Shown one piece after another: positions 9,992 to 19,246 of a stretch of 64,000 nucleotides of DNA. The stretch spans positions 62,001 through 126,000 of IMG/VR virus record IMGVR_UViG_3300010885_055091; one strand, written 5' to 3'. The translations under genes were made by a program, and so were the position numbers. Source of the DNA: a virus. The notes beneath the pieces are model-generated. The model was given only the letters and a program-made list of their open reading frames with translations, ran no database searches and was not told the DNA's origin. Numbering within the stretch: position 1 is the first letter of the stretch; every line of letters starts with the position of its first letter.

Positions 9992-10393
9992 ATGGATAGT
10001 TACTTTATTGAGCGAATTGCTAGTGGTATATCTAGATCAGCCGGAATTCCTAAGAAGTATGATCATATAGATTTCAAGCCACCGAAATCTGTACAAAAAG
10101 CAGCCGAATCAGGTTTAAATATGAGAGGTGAATTCGGGAGAGGCGGTACTGAAGTTGGCGTTGCTAGAGCTAGAGATTTATCAAACGATACTCAGATAAG
10201 CCCTAAGACTGCTCGAAGAATGAAGGCGTATTTTGATCGCCATGAAATTGATAAAAAAGGAAAAGGCTGGAGCCCCAGCGGGGAAGGATACCCAAGTGCA
10301 GGTCGAATAGCCTGGTTATTGTGGGGTGGTGATCCAGGAAGGTCTTGGGCAAATAAACTGGTAAAACAAATGAACGCAGCTGACGATAAATAG
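9992..10393 (+). CDS. conserved phage protein with GRGGTEVGVARARDL motif
   Basis: 133 aa. The segment GRGGTEVGVARARDL, then SPKTARRMKAYFDRHEID and IAWLLWGGDPGRSWANKL, is a pattern I recall from many phage genomes as a small conserved protein of unknown function, sometimes attached to structural or protease proteins. It is basic and predicted helical. The ATG at 9992 follows ATTTTTACT with no Shine-Dalgarno. No function is assigned. Confidence 0.7.
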   Translation: MDSYFIERIASGISRSAGIPKKYDHIDFKPPKSVQKAAESGLNMRGEFGRGGTEVGVARARDLSNDTQISPKTARRMKAYFDRHEIDKKGKGWSPSGEGYPSAGRIAWLLWGGDPGRSWANKLVKQMNAADDK

Positions 10394-10428
10394 TAATAAT
10401 AGGCCATTTATCTTAAGCTGTAAGTAGT

Positions 10429-11721
10429 ATGGACCCTGTTTTATTAAGTAATGCTCTGAAAATTATTGCGAATAAAATAGACTATGATCAGTATCCTTCT
10501 AGATTCAAGATAGCGAATCAGCTAGAATTTTTAGTAGCAGGGTTGTTTCCCGAGTCATCCACTCCCAAATACAATGCGGAGGGCGACCTTATTAAGGTCA
10601 TTCCGCCTAAATTACCTAATGCTCCGAAGGTCGAACATGGACTTAAGGAGATTACAGAAACTCGCGAAAAGAGAGAACGAGAGAGAGAGCGACAAAAATA
10701 CGCTCCGGAAGTGACCGAAAAGAATCATCCTAAATCCTATGACCAAAACACGGTTGATAAGCTAATTAAAGAAAACGTTTTATATTATGAAGTGAAGACT
10801 AAGTGTCCTTATTGTGGTTGGAGCACTGATGAAGAGACCATGGAATGTCCAATATGCGAAGAACAAGTGAAAAATGGTCGTGATCCGCATTTCAATGCTA
10901 CATATAATCCGGCTCGACATGTCGTAAAAGTTTCAAAGATTTTAAAGATATATGATGTAGATTCCTTTGTAGATTACTTAAAATACAACGATAAGGATAC
11001 ATACTCTCAAAAAGAATTAGAAATCATCTCAGGAACCACTAATATCCCAGATAGTAAACTTAAAACTCAACTATTAGACTTAGGTTACAGTCTAAAGTCT
11101 CTATCTTCTAAAGATACTGACTTCGAATATTCTAGTCTAGAAAGGTTTATCACGCACATAAAGGATAATGATAAAGACTACTGTACTGAGCAGCAGTTAA
11201 ATAAACTATTGAACTCCTTAAGCACAAATGGTTTACCAGGATTAAACAAGACCACCAAAGACATCGTAGCCGATCCCAATAAAGCTGAGCAAAAACTATT
11301 TTTAGAGACATATTTAGTAGAGAATGGAATTACCATCGGGGAATTAAAGCCCACCTTTAAGCCCATGGATGATAAATCCGAAAAAATTTCTCCAAAACAA
11401 AAAGCTCTGGGAAAGAAATATTTAGAGTTATCAAAAATTTTAAAAGATAAGCATGGAGAAGATGTTCCGGCAGAAAAAGTGAAGTTATTTGTACAAGTTA
11501 ATTTCTTAACGAACGTAGTGGGGGTCGGACCCGTTGTAGAAGCTTGGTTAAATGCGCAATATGAAGAAGTGGCTCGAGACTTCAGCATATCAAAGAGAGA
11601 AATATTGAAGATGATAGCTCAGGAAATGATTCCTGATGAGTATGAGTATGGTGGTCTATATGAAGCCGTAGAAGAGGCTCTAACTAGACCCGAGTCATCA
11701 AGATTCATTAGACTATCTTAG
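10429..11721 (+). CDS. hypothetical protein with central zinc ribbon
   Basis: 430 aa, not recognised. After a helical N-terminus there is a charged run (TREKRERERERQK), then a four-Cys ribbon CPYCGW...CPIC (about 126-141), then a mostly helical C-terminal 280 residues rich in Lys, Asp and Leu. It lies between the small conserved gene and the primase zinc-finger gene, which suggests a replication or transcription helper, but nothing in the sequence proves it. Leader GCTGTAAGTAGT precedes the ATG. Confidence 0.6.
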   Translation: MDPVLLSNALKIIANKIDYDQYPSRFKIANQLEFLVAGLFPESSTPKYNAEGDLIKVIPPKLPNAPKVEHGLKEITETREKRERERERQKYAPEVTEKNHPKSYDQNTVDKLIKENVLYYEVKTKCPYCGWSTDEETMECPICEEQVKNGRDPHFNATYNPARHVVKVSKILKIYDVDSFVDYLKYNDKDTYSQKELEIISGTTNIPDSKLKTQLLDLGYSLKSLSSKDTDFEYSSLERFITHIKDNDKDYCTEQQLNKLLNSLSTNGLPGLNKTTKDIVADPNKAEQKLFLETYLVENGITIGELKPTFKPMDDKSEKISPKQKALGKKYLELSKILKDKHGEDVPAEKVKLFVQVNFLTNVVGVGPVVEAWLNAQYEEVARDFSISKREILKMIAQEMIPDEYEYGGLYEAVEEALTRPESSRFIRLS

Positions 11722-11725
11722 AGTG

Positions 11726-11740
11726 AGGTATAATATACCT
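11726..11740. promoter_or_regulatory. palindrome containing TATAAT upstream of primase-like gene
   Basis: AGGTATAATATACCT is a perfect 15-base palindrome (7-bp arms, one central base), 20 bases before the ATG at 11760. TATAAT (11729-11734) could be a -10 box and the symmetry an operator. No good -35 is visible 17 bases upstream. Confidence 0.4.
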
Positions 11741-11759
11741 TTCTTCTATATAGAGCATC

Positions 11760-12455
11760 ATGATAGTGAAAGGAATACCGTTACTTTCTGCGGATTCGGC
11801 CAGAAAGAGTAGTCTGACTAGTGTAATATATCATATGGATCGAGAATTCCTGTCTAAAACGGAGCAACAGGAATGGACTAATCGTAGAATATCCGAAGTA
11901 AATAAATTTTACTCGGCTTACAACGCTTTAGTAGAAAAAGGCATAGAATTACTGGACGAAAGTACCAGTCTACAAATACTATGTCCATTTCATGATGATA
12001 AGAATAAACCTTCAGCTAGATATTATGCAGCTTCCGGAAATAAAGCAAGTCATTTTTATTGCTTTAAATGCAAAGACCGGTTAGATGGAATAGCCTTACA
12101 CTCAAGATTTAATTCTAATAAATATTATGAGTCTTTATCTGCACTAGAAAAGCGATTCGGAATTAAGGTACCTAAGAAACCTGATAATGTTCACATTCCA
12201 CTGGTTGAACGGACAGCTGGTTATAAGTCTAGTGCTTGGAATGATGTTCCTAGATTCCTCGAAATACTTGAAAATAAACTAATTAGAAACCGTCACAAAG
12301 CTACACTTCCTGAGTATATTAAAGTTAATAGAATGATGGACGCCATTAGATGGGATCATAATGTGACAGGAAGTTCGACTCCTGAAATGATATCTTCTTT
12401 AGAAAAAGCCTCAAGATTCATTGATAGTTTTTTCGTTGTCGAAGAATTACTTTGA
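11760..12455 (+). CDS. DnaG-type primase zinc-binding domain protein
   Basis: 231 aa. Residues about 73-115 hold CPFHDDKNKPSARYY and HFYCFKCK, the CHC2 zinc finger that bacterial and phage primases use to read the initiation site. The usual length of DnaG is near 600 aa; here the TOPRIM catalytic domain is absent. Either the catalytic part is another protein, or this is only a recognition subunit. It lies downstream of the DnaB-like helicase, the normal partner. The C-terminus is helical with no recognised domain. Confidence 0.78.
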   Translation: MIVKGIPLLSADSARKSSLTSVIYHMDREFLSKTEQQEWTNRRISEVNKFYSAYNALVEKGIELLDESTSLQILCPFHDDKNKPSARYYAASGNKASHFYCFKCKDRLDGIALHSRFNSNKYYESLSALEKRFGIKVPKKPDNVHIPLVERTAGYKSSAWNDVPRFLEILENKLIRNRHKATLPEYIKVNRMMDAIRWDHNVTGSSTPEMISSLEKASRFIDSFFVVEELL

Positions 12456-12761
12456 TTTTCTTTTCTTTGACTTCATCCTTTTGAACATTTCTACTTGTTG
12501 AAGCCTTTCTTCAGCTTGGGTCTTCGATGGATAACATCCTCCAGACCATTCCGGATTGTTTTCGCTATATACACACCACTGCTCTTTATTCTTGGTTTTT
12601 CTAACGTAACTCACTTTAGATTCACCACGAGGCAGTGAAGATTCTGAATGCCCATAATCTGATCTGTCGCTTAGTGGAGAGCTTATCATGGCAATACGAC
12701 TGGCAATACGAACTAGCATATTTTTAACATTCATCGAAAATTTCTTATCTGAAAACGTCAA
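12447..12761 (-). CDS. small conserved phage protein with WCVYSE motif
   Basis: 104 aa. The C-terminal half has VSYVRKTKNKEQWCVYSE, GGCYPSKTQAEERLQQVEMF and a Lys/Arg tail. I recall this pattern (tryptophan, a short strand, then a helix of the type TKxxAexRLrqVExFK) in many metagenomic phages; function unknown. It converges with the primase-like gene (9-base overlap) and its start is 9 bases from the ligase start on the other strand. Confidence 0.65.
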   Translation of the reverse strand: MTFSDKKFSMNVKNMLVRIASRIAMISSPLSDRSDYGHSESSLPRGESKVSYVRKTKNKEQWCVYSENNPEWSGGCYPSKTQAEERLQQVEMFKRMKSKKRKSK

Positions 12762-12770
12762 ATCTTCAAC

Positions 12771-13367
12771 ATGCTTTGGAAATTTCCGATGAAGCCCATG
12801 AAGGTAGACGAAGATATTTTTAAAAGGGTTAATTGTGATGATTATATCATGGAGAAAAAATATGATGGATATCGTGTCATTATTCAGAAAGATATAACCA
12901 TTAAGCTATTCAGTAGACATAAGAATCGATTTGATATACCTACGAATTTAATCGATCAACTCAATAGCATGCAGATACCTAATGGCACAGTTTTTGATGG
13001 AGAAATATGGAATTTAAATAAACGAGGTTCTTGGAATTATTCTAAAGAAGACGAGTGCAAGATTACATTATGGGATACCATGATATGGAATCATAAAGAT
13101 GTTACTCATGAAACTATCGAGAAGAGATATGGGTACCTGAGCGGGCTCACTAGCGATTGTGGTAGTATAAATGTGATATCTAGACACGAAGTAAATCCTA
13201 CTGTGTTCAATCAAATCAAGAAGGACGCTTACGAACACAGGAAATTGAATGATAATAGGTCAGGATTTATCCATGGAGTGGTTCTAAAGAAGAAAGAATC
13301 TATGAGAAGGGACGATCCTAAAAGAACGAAGGAACATCCGGACTGGTTAAAGATCGTATTGTTTTAA
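12771..13367 (+). CDS. ATP-dependent DNA ligase, adenylation domain only
   Basis: 198 aa. EKKYDGYRV contains the nucleotidyltransferase motif KxDG (active Lys about residue 29), followed by LFSRHKNRF (motif Ia/III-like), VFDGEIW (motif III/IV) and GVVLKKK (motif V). No OB-fold domain or motif VI follows, so it is shorter than normal ligases (300 aa or more). It may seal nicks with a partner, or act as another nucleotidyltransferase. It overlaps the next gene at TAATG. Confidence 0.75.
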   Translation: MLWKFPMKPMKVDEDIFKRVNCDDYIMEKKYDGYRVIIQKDITIKLFSRHKNRFDIPTNLIDQLNSMQIPNGTVFDGEIWNLNKRGSWNYSKEDECKITLWDTMIWNHKDVTHETIEKRYGYLSGLTSDCGSINVISRHEVNPTVFNQIKKDAYEHRKLNDNRSGFIHGVVLKKKESMRRDDPKRTKEHPDWLKIVLF

Positions 13368-13813
13368 TGTATATCGAATTTGTAGATTATCATATAAAGT
13401 TATCCAACGGCGAAACAATCAACATTGCCGAGCTAGATCTAAACAGGGTAGATGACTTATATATAAGAGAGTATTTTAGTGTAAAGCGAAAAATCGTTCA
13501 GTGGATACCTTTCATTCCCAGAAAAATAATAGAAGAAGCCAAAACCGGTTACGATTCGAACTTCAAAAAATATTTAGGAAGTCCTCCCCAGGCCGTATTA
13601 AACCGAATAGATAATACCAAGTGTAATGAGAGATATTTTTGTGCTTCGTACAGACCAGATCTTTGTACTTTGAAACCATCAATACAAAAAAGGGAAGGTG
13701 ATTATCCCAGGTGTTGGCTATATGAGTCAATCATGAAGTCTGAACGACTTATTTTATCTAGCTTAATATTTAAAATGAAAGAAGGGTTCCATATTATTAT
13801 TGTTTCGGATTAA
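13367..13813 (+). CDS. hypothetical protein coupled to ligase gene
   Basis: 148 aa, not recognised. The N-terminus is a beta-rich stretch with KLSNGETINIAEL; the middle has KCNERYFCASYRPDLC and PRCWLYE, four cysteines that could bind metal. Its ATG overlaps the ligase stop (TAATG), so the two are probably translated together. Its end overlaps the convergent dnaJ gene by 17 bases. Confidence 0.6.
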   Translation: MYIEFVDYHIKLSNGETINIAELDLNRVDDLYIREYFSVKRKIVQWIPFIPRKIIEEAKTGYDSNFKKYLGSPPQAVLNRIDNTKCNERYFCASYRPDLCTLKPSIQKREGDYPRCWLYESIMKSERLILSSLIFKMKEGFHIIIVSD

Positions 13814-14813
13814 TTTCGTCCATGAGTTCGTTAAATAACATCTTGGCCCGAGTTGTTAGCACTTTTGGAATGATCGGGTTTAATGTGATCAGAAGATTAC
13901 CAACACCGTGGTGGCTTTTAAATCCAGCATTATCTACACAATATATATCACCCGAATCTGTACAAGGATTAATGATTAAGATATGATTACTTCCCCACGG
14001 AGTACAAATTTCCATTTTACCGCCATGCACCATAATGTTCAGTGGAATTTTCATGGCAGTATGGATATCATTTTCGTGTCGAAGATAATTAGAAATCGAC
14101 TGTACTAATATTATGATGTATAATTCTCCAGGTGGATTTCCCGGCTGTCCTTTTCCTGATACTCTTAGTGTATCCCCATTCTTCACTCCGGATGGTATCG
14201 ATACTATTATTGGCTTTTCCTTAAGTAATTTACCAACTCCGGAACAGGCTACACACGATAGGAGAGGCCTGCTACCTCTTCCTGAACATGAAGGGCACTT
14301 TCTTGTAGATACGTGAAATATCTCTTGTATACACCCTGACCCTCCACAACTACCACAATTGATGAACTTGGTGCCTGCCCTGGCTCCCATTCCGTTGCAT
14401 TCAATACAGTCTTCTATAGACATGCTTGGGAATGATCTCTTTGTTCCCAAGTATGATTCTGTAAAACTAATCCTAGATTCTATATAGACATCTTCCCCAG
14501 GGGAATCGAAGTACGCATGTTTTCGTTTAAACGCATTACCATGCATATGGTTAAATGGCTTAAATATTTCATCAAAAATCGCTTTCTGGAAATCCCCAGG
14601 AGGAAATAACTTTCTATCATATTCTAATTTCTTTTGAGGATTTGATAGCGTAGCATATGCCTCATTTATTTTCTTGAAAAATGCCTCTGCATGGTCATTC
14701 CCCGGATTTTTGTCGGGATGATGTTCTGATACTAATTTTTTATATGCCTTCTTAACGTCCTCATCCTTCGATTCTTTTGGAATCCCCAATACTTCGTAGT
14801 ATGATTGATTCAT
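13797..14813 (-). CDS. dnaJ: DnaJ (Hsp40) co-chaperone, type I
   Basis: About 338 aa. The J domain occupies residues 1-70 with the HPD motif in SEHHPDKNPG. It lacks a long Gly/Phe linker but has the full zinc domain with four repeats CIECNGMG, CGSCGGSG, CPSCSGRG and CVACSGVG (about 135-195), then the substrate-binding C-terminal barrels. Known role: stimulates Hsp70 ATPase and binds unfolded protein. Phage copies may adapt host DnaK for replication or assembly. ATG 14813 is preferred; an in-frame TTG lies 6 bases upstream. Two further J-like proteins are in this window, which is unusual. Confidence 0.9.
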   Translation of the reverse strand: MNQSYYEVLGIPKESKDEDVKKAYKKLVSEHHPDKNPGNDHAEAFFKKINEAYATLSNPQKKLEYDRKLFPPGDFQKAIFDEIFKPFNHMHGNAFKRKHAYFDSPGEDVYIESRISFTESYLGTKRSFPSMSIEDCIECNGMGARAGTKFINCGSCGGSGCIQEIFHVSTRKCPSCSGRGSRPLLSCVACSGVGKLLKEKPIIVSIPSGVKNGDTLRVSGKGQPGNPPGELYIIILVQSISNYLRHENDIHTAMKIPLNIMVHGGKMEICTPWGSNHILIINPCTDSGDIYCVDNAGFKSHHGVGNLLITLNPIIPKVLTTRAKMLFNELMDEINPKQ

Positions 14814-14833
14814 AACCAAAAAAACAGATGAAA

Positions 14834-14843
14834 TTGAGTGTAC
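14834..14843 (+). promoter_or_regulatory. GAGTGTA element upstream of DNA polymerase gene
   Basis: TTGAGTGTAC lies 41 bases before the polymerase ATG. Near-identical TGAGTGTAA occurs upstream of the starts at 25511, 33598 and 40916. It may be a phage promoter element; the evidence is only the repetition. Confidence 0.3.
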
Positions 14844-14883
14844 ATTAGTAGGATTTTTAAACTATACTCCGCGTGAAAGATTT

Positions 14884-17679
14884 ATGATGTTCCTGCAACA
14901 AATCGACGATCGACCTGCATTTGACCGACCATGGATGCAAGATTACAAATTTCATTTAGTAGACAGTATAGACAAATTAAAGAAATTAGTAGATATATGT
15001 GTTCAGAAAAGGGTATATAGTATAGACCTTGAGTCTACCGGGGTCGATACTAGAGTATATCCGGATGAATACTTTGGTGATGGGAAGAAAACACGTCATG
15101 GAATGAGGACTGTGGATAGAGTCGTAGGCGTCTGCATGTCTTTCGACGGTATTAATGGATATTACGTACCATTATCACACGAACCTGAAGGATCGGATAA
15201 CCTTGATTGGGACTTAGCATGGGACGAACTAGAAAGATTAGCCCATAGCGGAGCTAAAGCCATACTTCACAACAGCAAGTTCGACTGTGAGTTGCTATAT
15301 CCCCTGATTAATAAAGAGCAGTGGAAAGTAGATGAGTACGAAGACACCTTCTTGATGGTCAAGGTGATCAACCCTCTTAAGGGAAACCCAAGTGGTCTCA
15401 AGCCACTCACCAAGCAGCTTTTTGGTGTGGACATGATTGAGTTACATGATCTTTTCACTACTGAAATGGTGGCTCAGCTTAAGAGAGAAAAGAGGTCTAC
15501 TCACAACTTTGCTGTTCTTCATCCAAAGGAAGGATTAGCATATGGTTGCTCAGATGGAATTTTCACATATAAACTGTACTTTGCGCTACAAGAGAAATTA
15601 AGTGATAATGATAGAAAGATATATAGTCTCGAAAAGAGCTTTTGCAACGTTCTCAGAAAGATGGAAAGGAATAGGGTACATGTAGACATAGAAAGAGTAA
15701 AGGAACTATCTACAGAATGTGATAGAGAACTTGAGGAAGTGGGAGATATCATAAGGAATATCATAGAAAATAATACAGGGAGAACCAAGAAGTGGCTCAC
15801 TCTGAATGTCGGGTCTCCTAAGCAATTATCGCACGCCATGATTACTGATCCTGAGGGACTGAAATTAAAACCGACACAGTTTATGTTAGGAGAAAATCCG
15901 ACTGAGTTAAATCAAGAATCTGATGAAGATAATGATTATGAATCTGAAGCTAATTCTGGAGAAATTAAACAATATACTCTGAAAGATGAGGCTCTAAAAT
16001 CTCTTCACGAGGCATACGGGAAAAAATTTGTAGTAACTAGAAGCGGACATAATGATAAGAATGGGAATCCTAAGTCAGAAAGTTTATTTGAATTAATCAT
16101 AGAGTGGCGTCATTATCTTAAGATGAAAGGTAGCTATATAGAGCCACTTTCACTGGCAGTGGATAAGAATGGAGATGTTAGACCCGATTTTAGACAAATG
16201 GGAACAGATACTGCCAGATTAGCATCCCGAGCAGGTGAGATTGAAAATGGTTACTCTGGTATAAATTTCCAAGGGATTCCTAGAGATTCAGACGATGATA
16301 AACCTGACTTATTTAAGCAAATTAGAACATGTATAATACCAAGACCGGGATGGGTTCTAGTAAAATTAGACTTCGCAGGTGAAGAATTACGGGTAGTCAC
16401 AAATCTCTCGGGAGACCCAATATGGACTGACTCCTTCCTGAATAAGGATGGTGATGTTCATAAAATCACTGCAAAAACCCTGTTTGGTAAAGAATCTGTT
16501 TCCAAGGATGAACGGAATCGTGGGAAAAGAAGCAACTTTGCCTTCATATATGGTGGCGGAGCAGGAGCAATTCAACGCAATGTTGGCTGCTCCATGGAAG
16601 ATGCCCAGAGACACATGGAGAATCTAAGAAGAGACGTTCCGGTTCTCATGGGGTACGTAGAAAGTCAAAAGAACTTTGCTAAGCGCAACAAGTGCATATT
16701 TACTGCTTATGGCAGAAGAATACCCATCCCAACCATAGATTCTCCCATTCGAGCCATTCGCTCGAAAGCCGAAAGATGTGCTATCAATTACACTATTCAA
16801 GCTACCTCGGCTGATGTCCTAAAATTCGCGATGTGCTTCGTAGATAAGAACATTAAGGCGAATGGGTGGGAAGACAAAATTAAATATGTTCTTACAGTTC
16901 ATGACGAAGTAGTATATGAGATTAAACCAGAGCTATTGATGGAGGCAGTTCGTAAATTAGATGAGTGGATGACTCTCCCATGGAAGCTTCCTAAGGCACA
17001 TGGAAGAGACTGGGTCGTCCCACTTCTTACGGAACCGGGCATTGATTTAAACTGGAAGGCACGATTTGACTATTTTAAAATGGTAGACGGCATTCCTGCA
17101 GAATCAAAATATGTTGATGGAGATATTTATACCGGAAAGTTGAAGAGCGATGAGTACTTCCGCGACAATAAAATATATCAGGTTATACCAGAATTTTTAA
17201 TTCCATACATTCACAGATATGATGGTAGCGGCGTAAATAATAAAGAAAACTCCCCGCAAGGTCCTTATGACACCACAATAAATGTTAAGTCAACTACGCC
17301 TACGGAGGTTGGAATAAAAACTGATTTTGAGATACCCACCACTCAAGAACAGTCTATTGAATTAAAGAATACTATAGTAAATACTTCAATCATAAAGAAT
17401 GAAAATAAATATATAGATATAGATACGAAAACCCAAGATACTCATGACATTCTTCCATTAGCCAGTAGTCCCCCTAAAGAGGTGCATCGATTCGTTATCC
17501 GGTGTGTTTTAAACAAGTCGAACTTAAGGAAATTAGAAGCAGTATGTATCCTGGCAGAGGGCGAAACTCCACTAAGAATTGTAAAACAAGATGGAAAGAT
17601 ATTGGTAAATGAATCAGAATCACCTCGAATAGATGTTGCAGCGTTCAATACTCTAGTAAGACTATTCGGAGTCGGTTAG
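14884..17679 (+). CDS. DNA polymerase, family A, with 3'-5' exonuclease
   Basis: 931 aa. The proofreading domain shows SIDLEST (about 45, DxE), AILHNSKFDCELL and YGCSDGIFTYKLY. The polymerase domain shows DTARLASR, motif A KLDFAGEELR (about 494), motif B RGKRSNFAFIYGGG (about 548) and motif C TVHDEVVYE (about 671). All catalytic acidic residues appear intact. No 5'-3' exonuclease domain is present. A C-terminal extension beyond about 780, with an acidic/Thr-rich linker and a small beta-rich end (HRFVIRCVLNK), is not part of standard Pol I and could bind a partner. It is the replicative polymerase candidate. Two adjacent ATGs are possible starts. Confidence 0.92.
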   Translation: MMFLQQIDDRPAFDRPWMQDYKFHLVDSIDKLKKLVDICVQKRVYSIDLESTGVDTRVYPDEYFGDGKKTRHGMRTVDRVVGVCMSFDGINGYYVPLSHEPEGSDNLDWDLAWDELERLAHSGAKAILHNSKFDCELLYPLINKEQWKVDEYEDTFLMVKVINPLKGNPSGLKPLTKQLFGVDMIELHDLFTTEMVAQLKREKRSTHNFAVLHPKEGLAYGCSDGIFTYKLYFALQEKLSDNDRKIYSLEKSFCNVLRKMERNRVHVDIERVKELSTECDRELEEVGDIIRNIIENNTGRTKKWLTLNVGSPKQLSHAMITDPEGLKLKPTQFMLGENPTELNQESDEDNDYESEANSGEIKQYTLKDEALKSLHEAYGKKFVVTRSGHNDKNGNPKSESLFELIIEWRHYLKMKGSYIEPLSLAVDKNGDVRPDFRQMGTDTARLASRAGEIENGYSGINFQGIPRDSDDDKPDLFKQIRTCIIPRPGWVLVKLDFAGEELRVVTNLSGDPIWTDSFLNKDGDVHKITAKTLFGKESVSKDERNRGKRSNFAFIYGGGAGAIQRNVGCSMEDAQRHMENLRRDVPVLMGYVESQKNFAKRNKCIFTAYGRRIPIPTIDSPIRAIRSKAERCAINYTIQATSADVLKFAMCFVDKNIKANGWEDKIKYVLTVHDEVVYEIKPELLMEAVRKLDEWMTLPWKLPKAHGRDWVVPLLTEPGIDLNWKARFDYFKMVDGIPAESKYVDGDIYTGKLKSDEYFRDNKIYQVIPEFLIPYIHRYDGSGVNNKENSPQGPYDTTINVKSTTPTEVGIKTDFEIPTTQEQSIELKNTIVNTSIIKNENKYIDIDTKTQDTHDILPLASSPPKEVHRFVIRCVLNKSNLRKLEAVCILAEGETPLRIVKQDGKILVNESESPRIDVAAFNTLVRLFGVG

Positions 17680-17889
17680 ACTCTTTAATCTGGCTGCTGC
17701 GGCTGCTAGAATTGAAACGTTGTACACCAGAACAATACGGAGATCTTCTTTGACTTCCCCATTCTTTATTAATTCAAGCTCGCGTCGAGCAAAATCATTA
17801 AGTTCCTCAATCAATAACTCAGTCTTAATATGTTCGACTATGTTAAGACTGTCTATCCATTCTTGATCTGTCAGGTAATCTTTAATCAT
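17662..17889 (-). CDS. small hypothetical helical protein
   Basis: 75 aa, not recognised; helical, with ELLIEELNDFARRELELI and an Ala-rich C-terminal helix. It converges with the polymerase gene (18-base overlap); GAGTC/GACTC at 17669-17683 may be a weak shared terminator. Its start codon shares the CATG tetranucleotide with the start of the plus-strand gene at 17888. Confidence 0.5.
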   Translation of the reverse strand: MIKDYLTDQEWIDSLNIVEHIKTELLIEELNDFARRELELIKNGEVKEDLRIVLVYNVSILAAAAARLKSLTDSE

Positions 17890-18142
17890 GGAAAACTTTA
17901 CCTTCGGTAGGATACCATCCCGGGATATAGTGATAAGTATACAGAAATGTAAAGGGATTGAAATAATGGCAGATTTATCTTTCCCGGGTTATAATGAGAA
18001 AATAGAATGTCCTGATGACCACATATCCTTCTATGCAGACTTGTTAGGGGACTATGGTCCTAGCTGTAGACTGGTTTTCTTTGTCAGAGAGGAACAAGAT
18101 ATCATGGGGAGAATTGCGATTGTGGAAGGAATGGCAGGATGA
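17888..18142 (+). CDS. small hypothetical protein
   Basis: 84 aa, not recognised, mixed alpha/beta (RLVFFVREEQDI near the end). The start ATG and the opposite-strand ATG at 17889 are formed from one CATG. The end overlaps the dCTP deaminase start by 4 bases (ATGA), so it is probably co-translated with it. Confidence 0.5.
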   Translation: MENFTFGRIPSRDIVISIQKCKGIEIMADLSFPGYNEKIECPDDHISFYADLLGDYGPSCRLVFFVREEQDIMGRIAIVEGMAG

Positions 18143-18717
18143 GTGTGATATCAGGTAAGAAAATTCTGGAAGAAATAGGTAATGGTTCAATCGTAATAAA
18201 CCCCTTCGATATGAACCATTTAAATCCGATCTCTGTCGACTTGACATTAGGATCTAAAGTAGCAGTCTACGAGTCAGTAACCGAGATTAGGCATGGCGAG
18301 ATAGAAATTAAATCTGGCAGTTACATTGATTCGAAAAAAGAAGAACCTGTACATACATTTGACATACCAGACTCAGGGTTGGTTTTAAAACCGGGAATCG
18401 GTTATTTAATGCACACCCATGAAATGGTGGGGACTAAAAAGTATGTTCCAATTATTGACGGTAAATCTAGCGTGGGACGATTGTTTATTCAAATCCATTC
18501 GACAGCAGGGTTGGGTGATCCAGGATTCTTTGGTCAGTTCACTTTAGAGGTCATGGTCTCACAGAAAGTAAAGGTATATAAAGGCATGCGTATAGGGCAA
18601 GTACGTTTCTATGAAATATCGGGAGAATATGACAGTTATGAAACTACAGGGAACTATAATGGGATCAACGCCATAGGGCCGATCCCATCGAAGCTATGGA
18701 AGTCTTTTAATGGATAG
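18139..18717 (+). CDS. dcd: dCTP deaminase / dUTPase-fold protein
   Basis: 192 aa, the usual length. NPISVDLTLGSKVAVYE is the N-terminal trimer signature, and IDGKSSVGRLFIQIHSTAG then DPGFFGQFTLEV match the dCTP deaminase core; the Glu in FTLEV aligns with the catalytic Glu of DCD. Known reaction: dCTP to dUTP and ammonia (or to dUMP in bifunctional forms), feeding thymidylate synthesis. With thymidine kinase and the MazG and HD genes it forms a nucleotide-pool set. Overlaps neighbours on both sides. Confidence 0.88.
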   Translation: MSVISGKKILEEIGNGSIVINPFDMNHLNPISVDLTLGSKVAVYESVTEIRHGEIEIKSGSYIDSKKEEPVHTFDIPDSGLVLKPGIGYLMHTHEMVGTKKYVPIIDGKSSVGRLFIQIHSTAGLGDPGFFGQFTLEVMVSQKVKVYKGMRIGQVRFYEISGEYDSYETTGNYNGINAIGPIPSKLWKSFNG

Positions 18718-19246
18718 ACAGGAATTTTTAGGAAATGGTTTTGTAGAATTATTGGAAACCAATCCTCACGATAGAAATGTCTCTATTAAATTATGTATGC
18801 CATGCAACTTATTTCAGACAGTCACACCACAATTATTATCTCACGGATTAATAGATGAATTTGCGGTAAGAAATCCGATCATCACGTGGATGCCTCAACT
18901 CACCATTGAAAGATTCTGCGTTAATGGACTTGATAAGGAAACTATAAATACTGTTAATATCTGCCTGAAGGATGAAATAATGAGAATATCAAATTTATTC
19001 ATACATATGTCTAATTATTTACATGACCCTTCAGACTTGGTTCCGATGTTACCTATGGGCGTTTACATAGAGTGTACCTATAGATGTTCCGTGGATAAAA
19101 TCATCAAAATATTAGAAGGCATAGATAGTATTAAAGTGATTGGCGTATCCGAGTTTCAATGGGCGATGGCGAGTGTATTGGGTTATGTTCTAGACATTTT
19201 TTCTAGAATAGACAAAGACAGAATTAGCCAGAAACTATTACGCTGA
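18710..19246 (+). CDS. hypothetical protein, overlaps dcd
   Basis: 178 aa, not recognised. Contains LCMPCNLF and ECTYRCSVDKI. The 8-base overlap with dcd suggests one operon. A possible small beta-alpha domain lies at the C-terminus. No function can be assigned. The end overlaps the convergent gene by 23 bases. Confidence 0.6.
   Translation: MDRQEFLGNGFVELLETNPHDRNVSIKLCMPCNLFQTVTPQLLSHGLIDEFAVRNPIITWMPQLTIERFCVNGLDKETINTVNICLKDEIMRISNLFIHMSNYLHDPSDLVPMLPMGVYIECTYRCSVDKIIKILEGIDSIKVIGVSEFQWAMASVLGYVLDIFSRIDKDRISQKLLR

Noticed and set aside
17669-17683. Terminator after the DNA polymerase gene
   Set aside because: GAGTC/GACTC is only 5 bp with a short T-run; too weak to call on its own.
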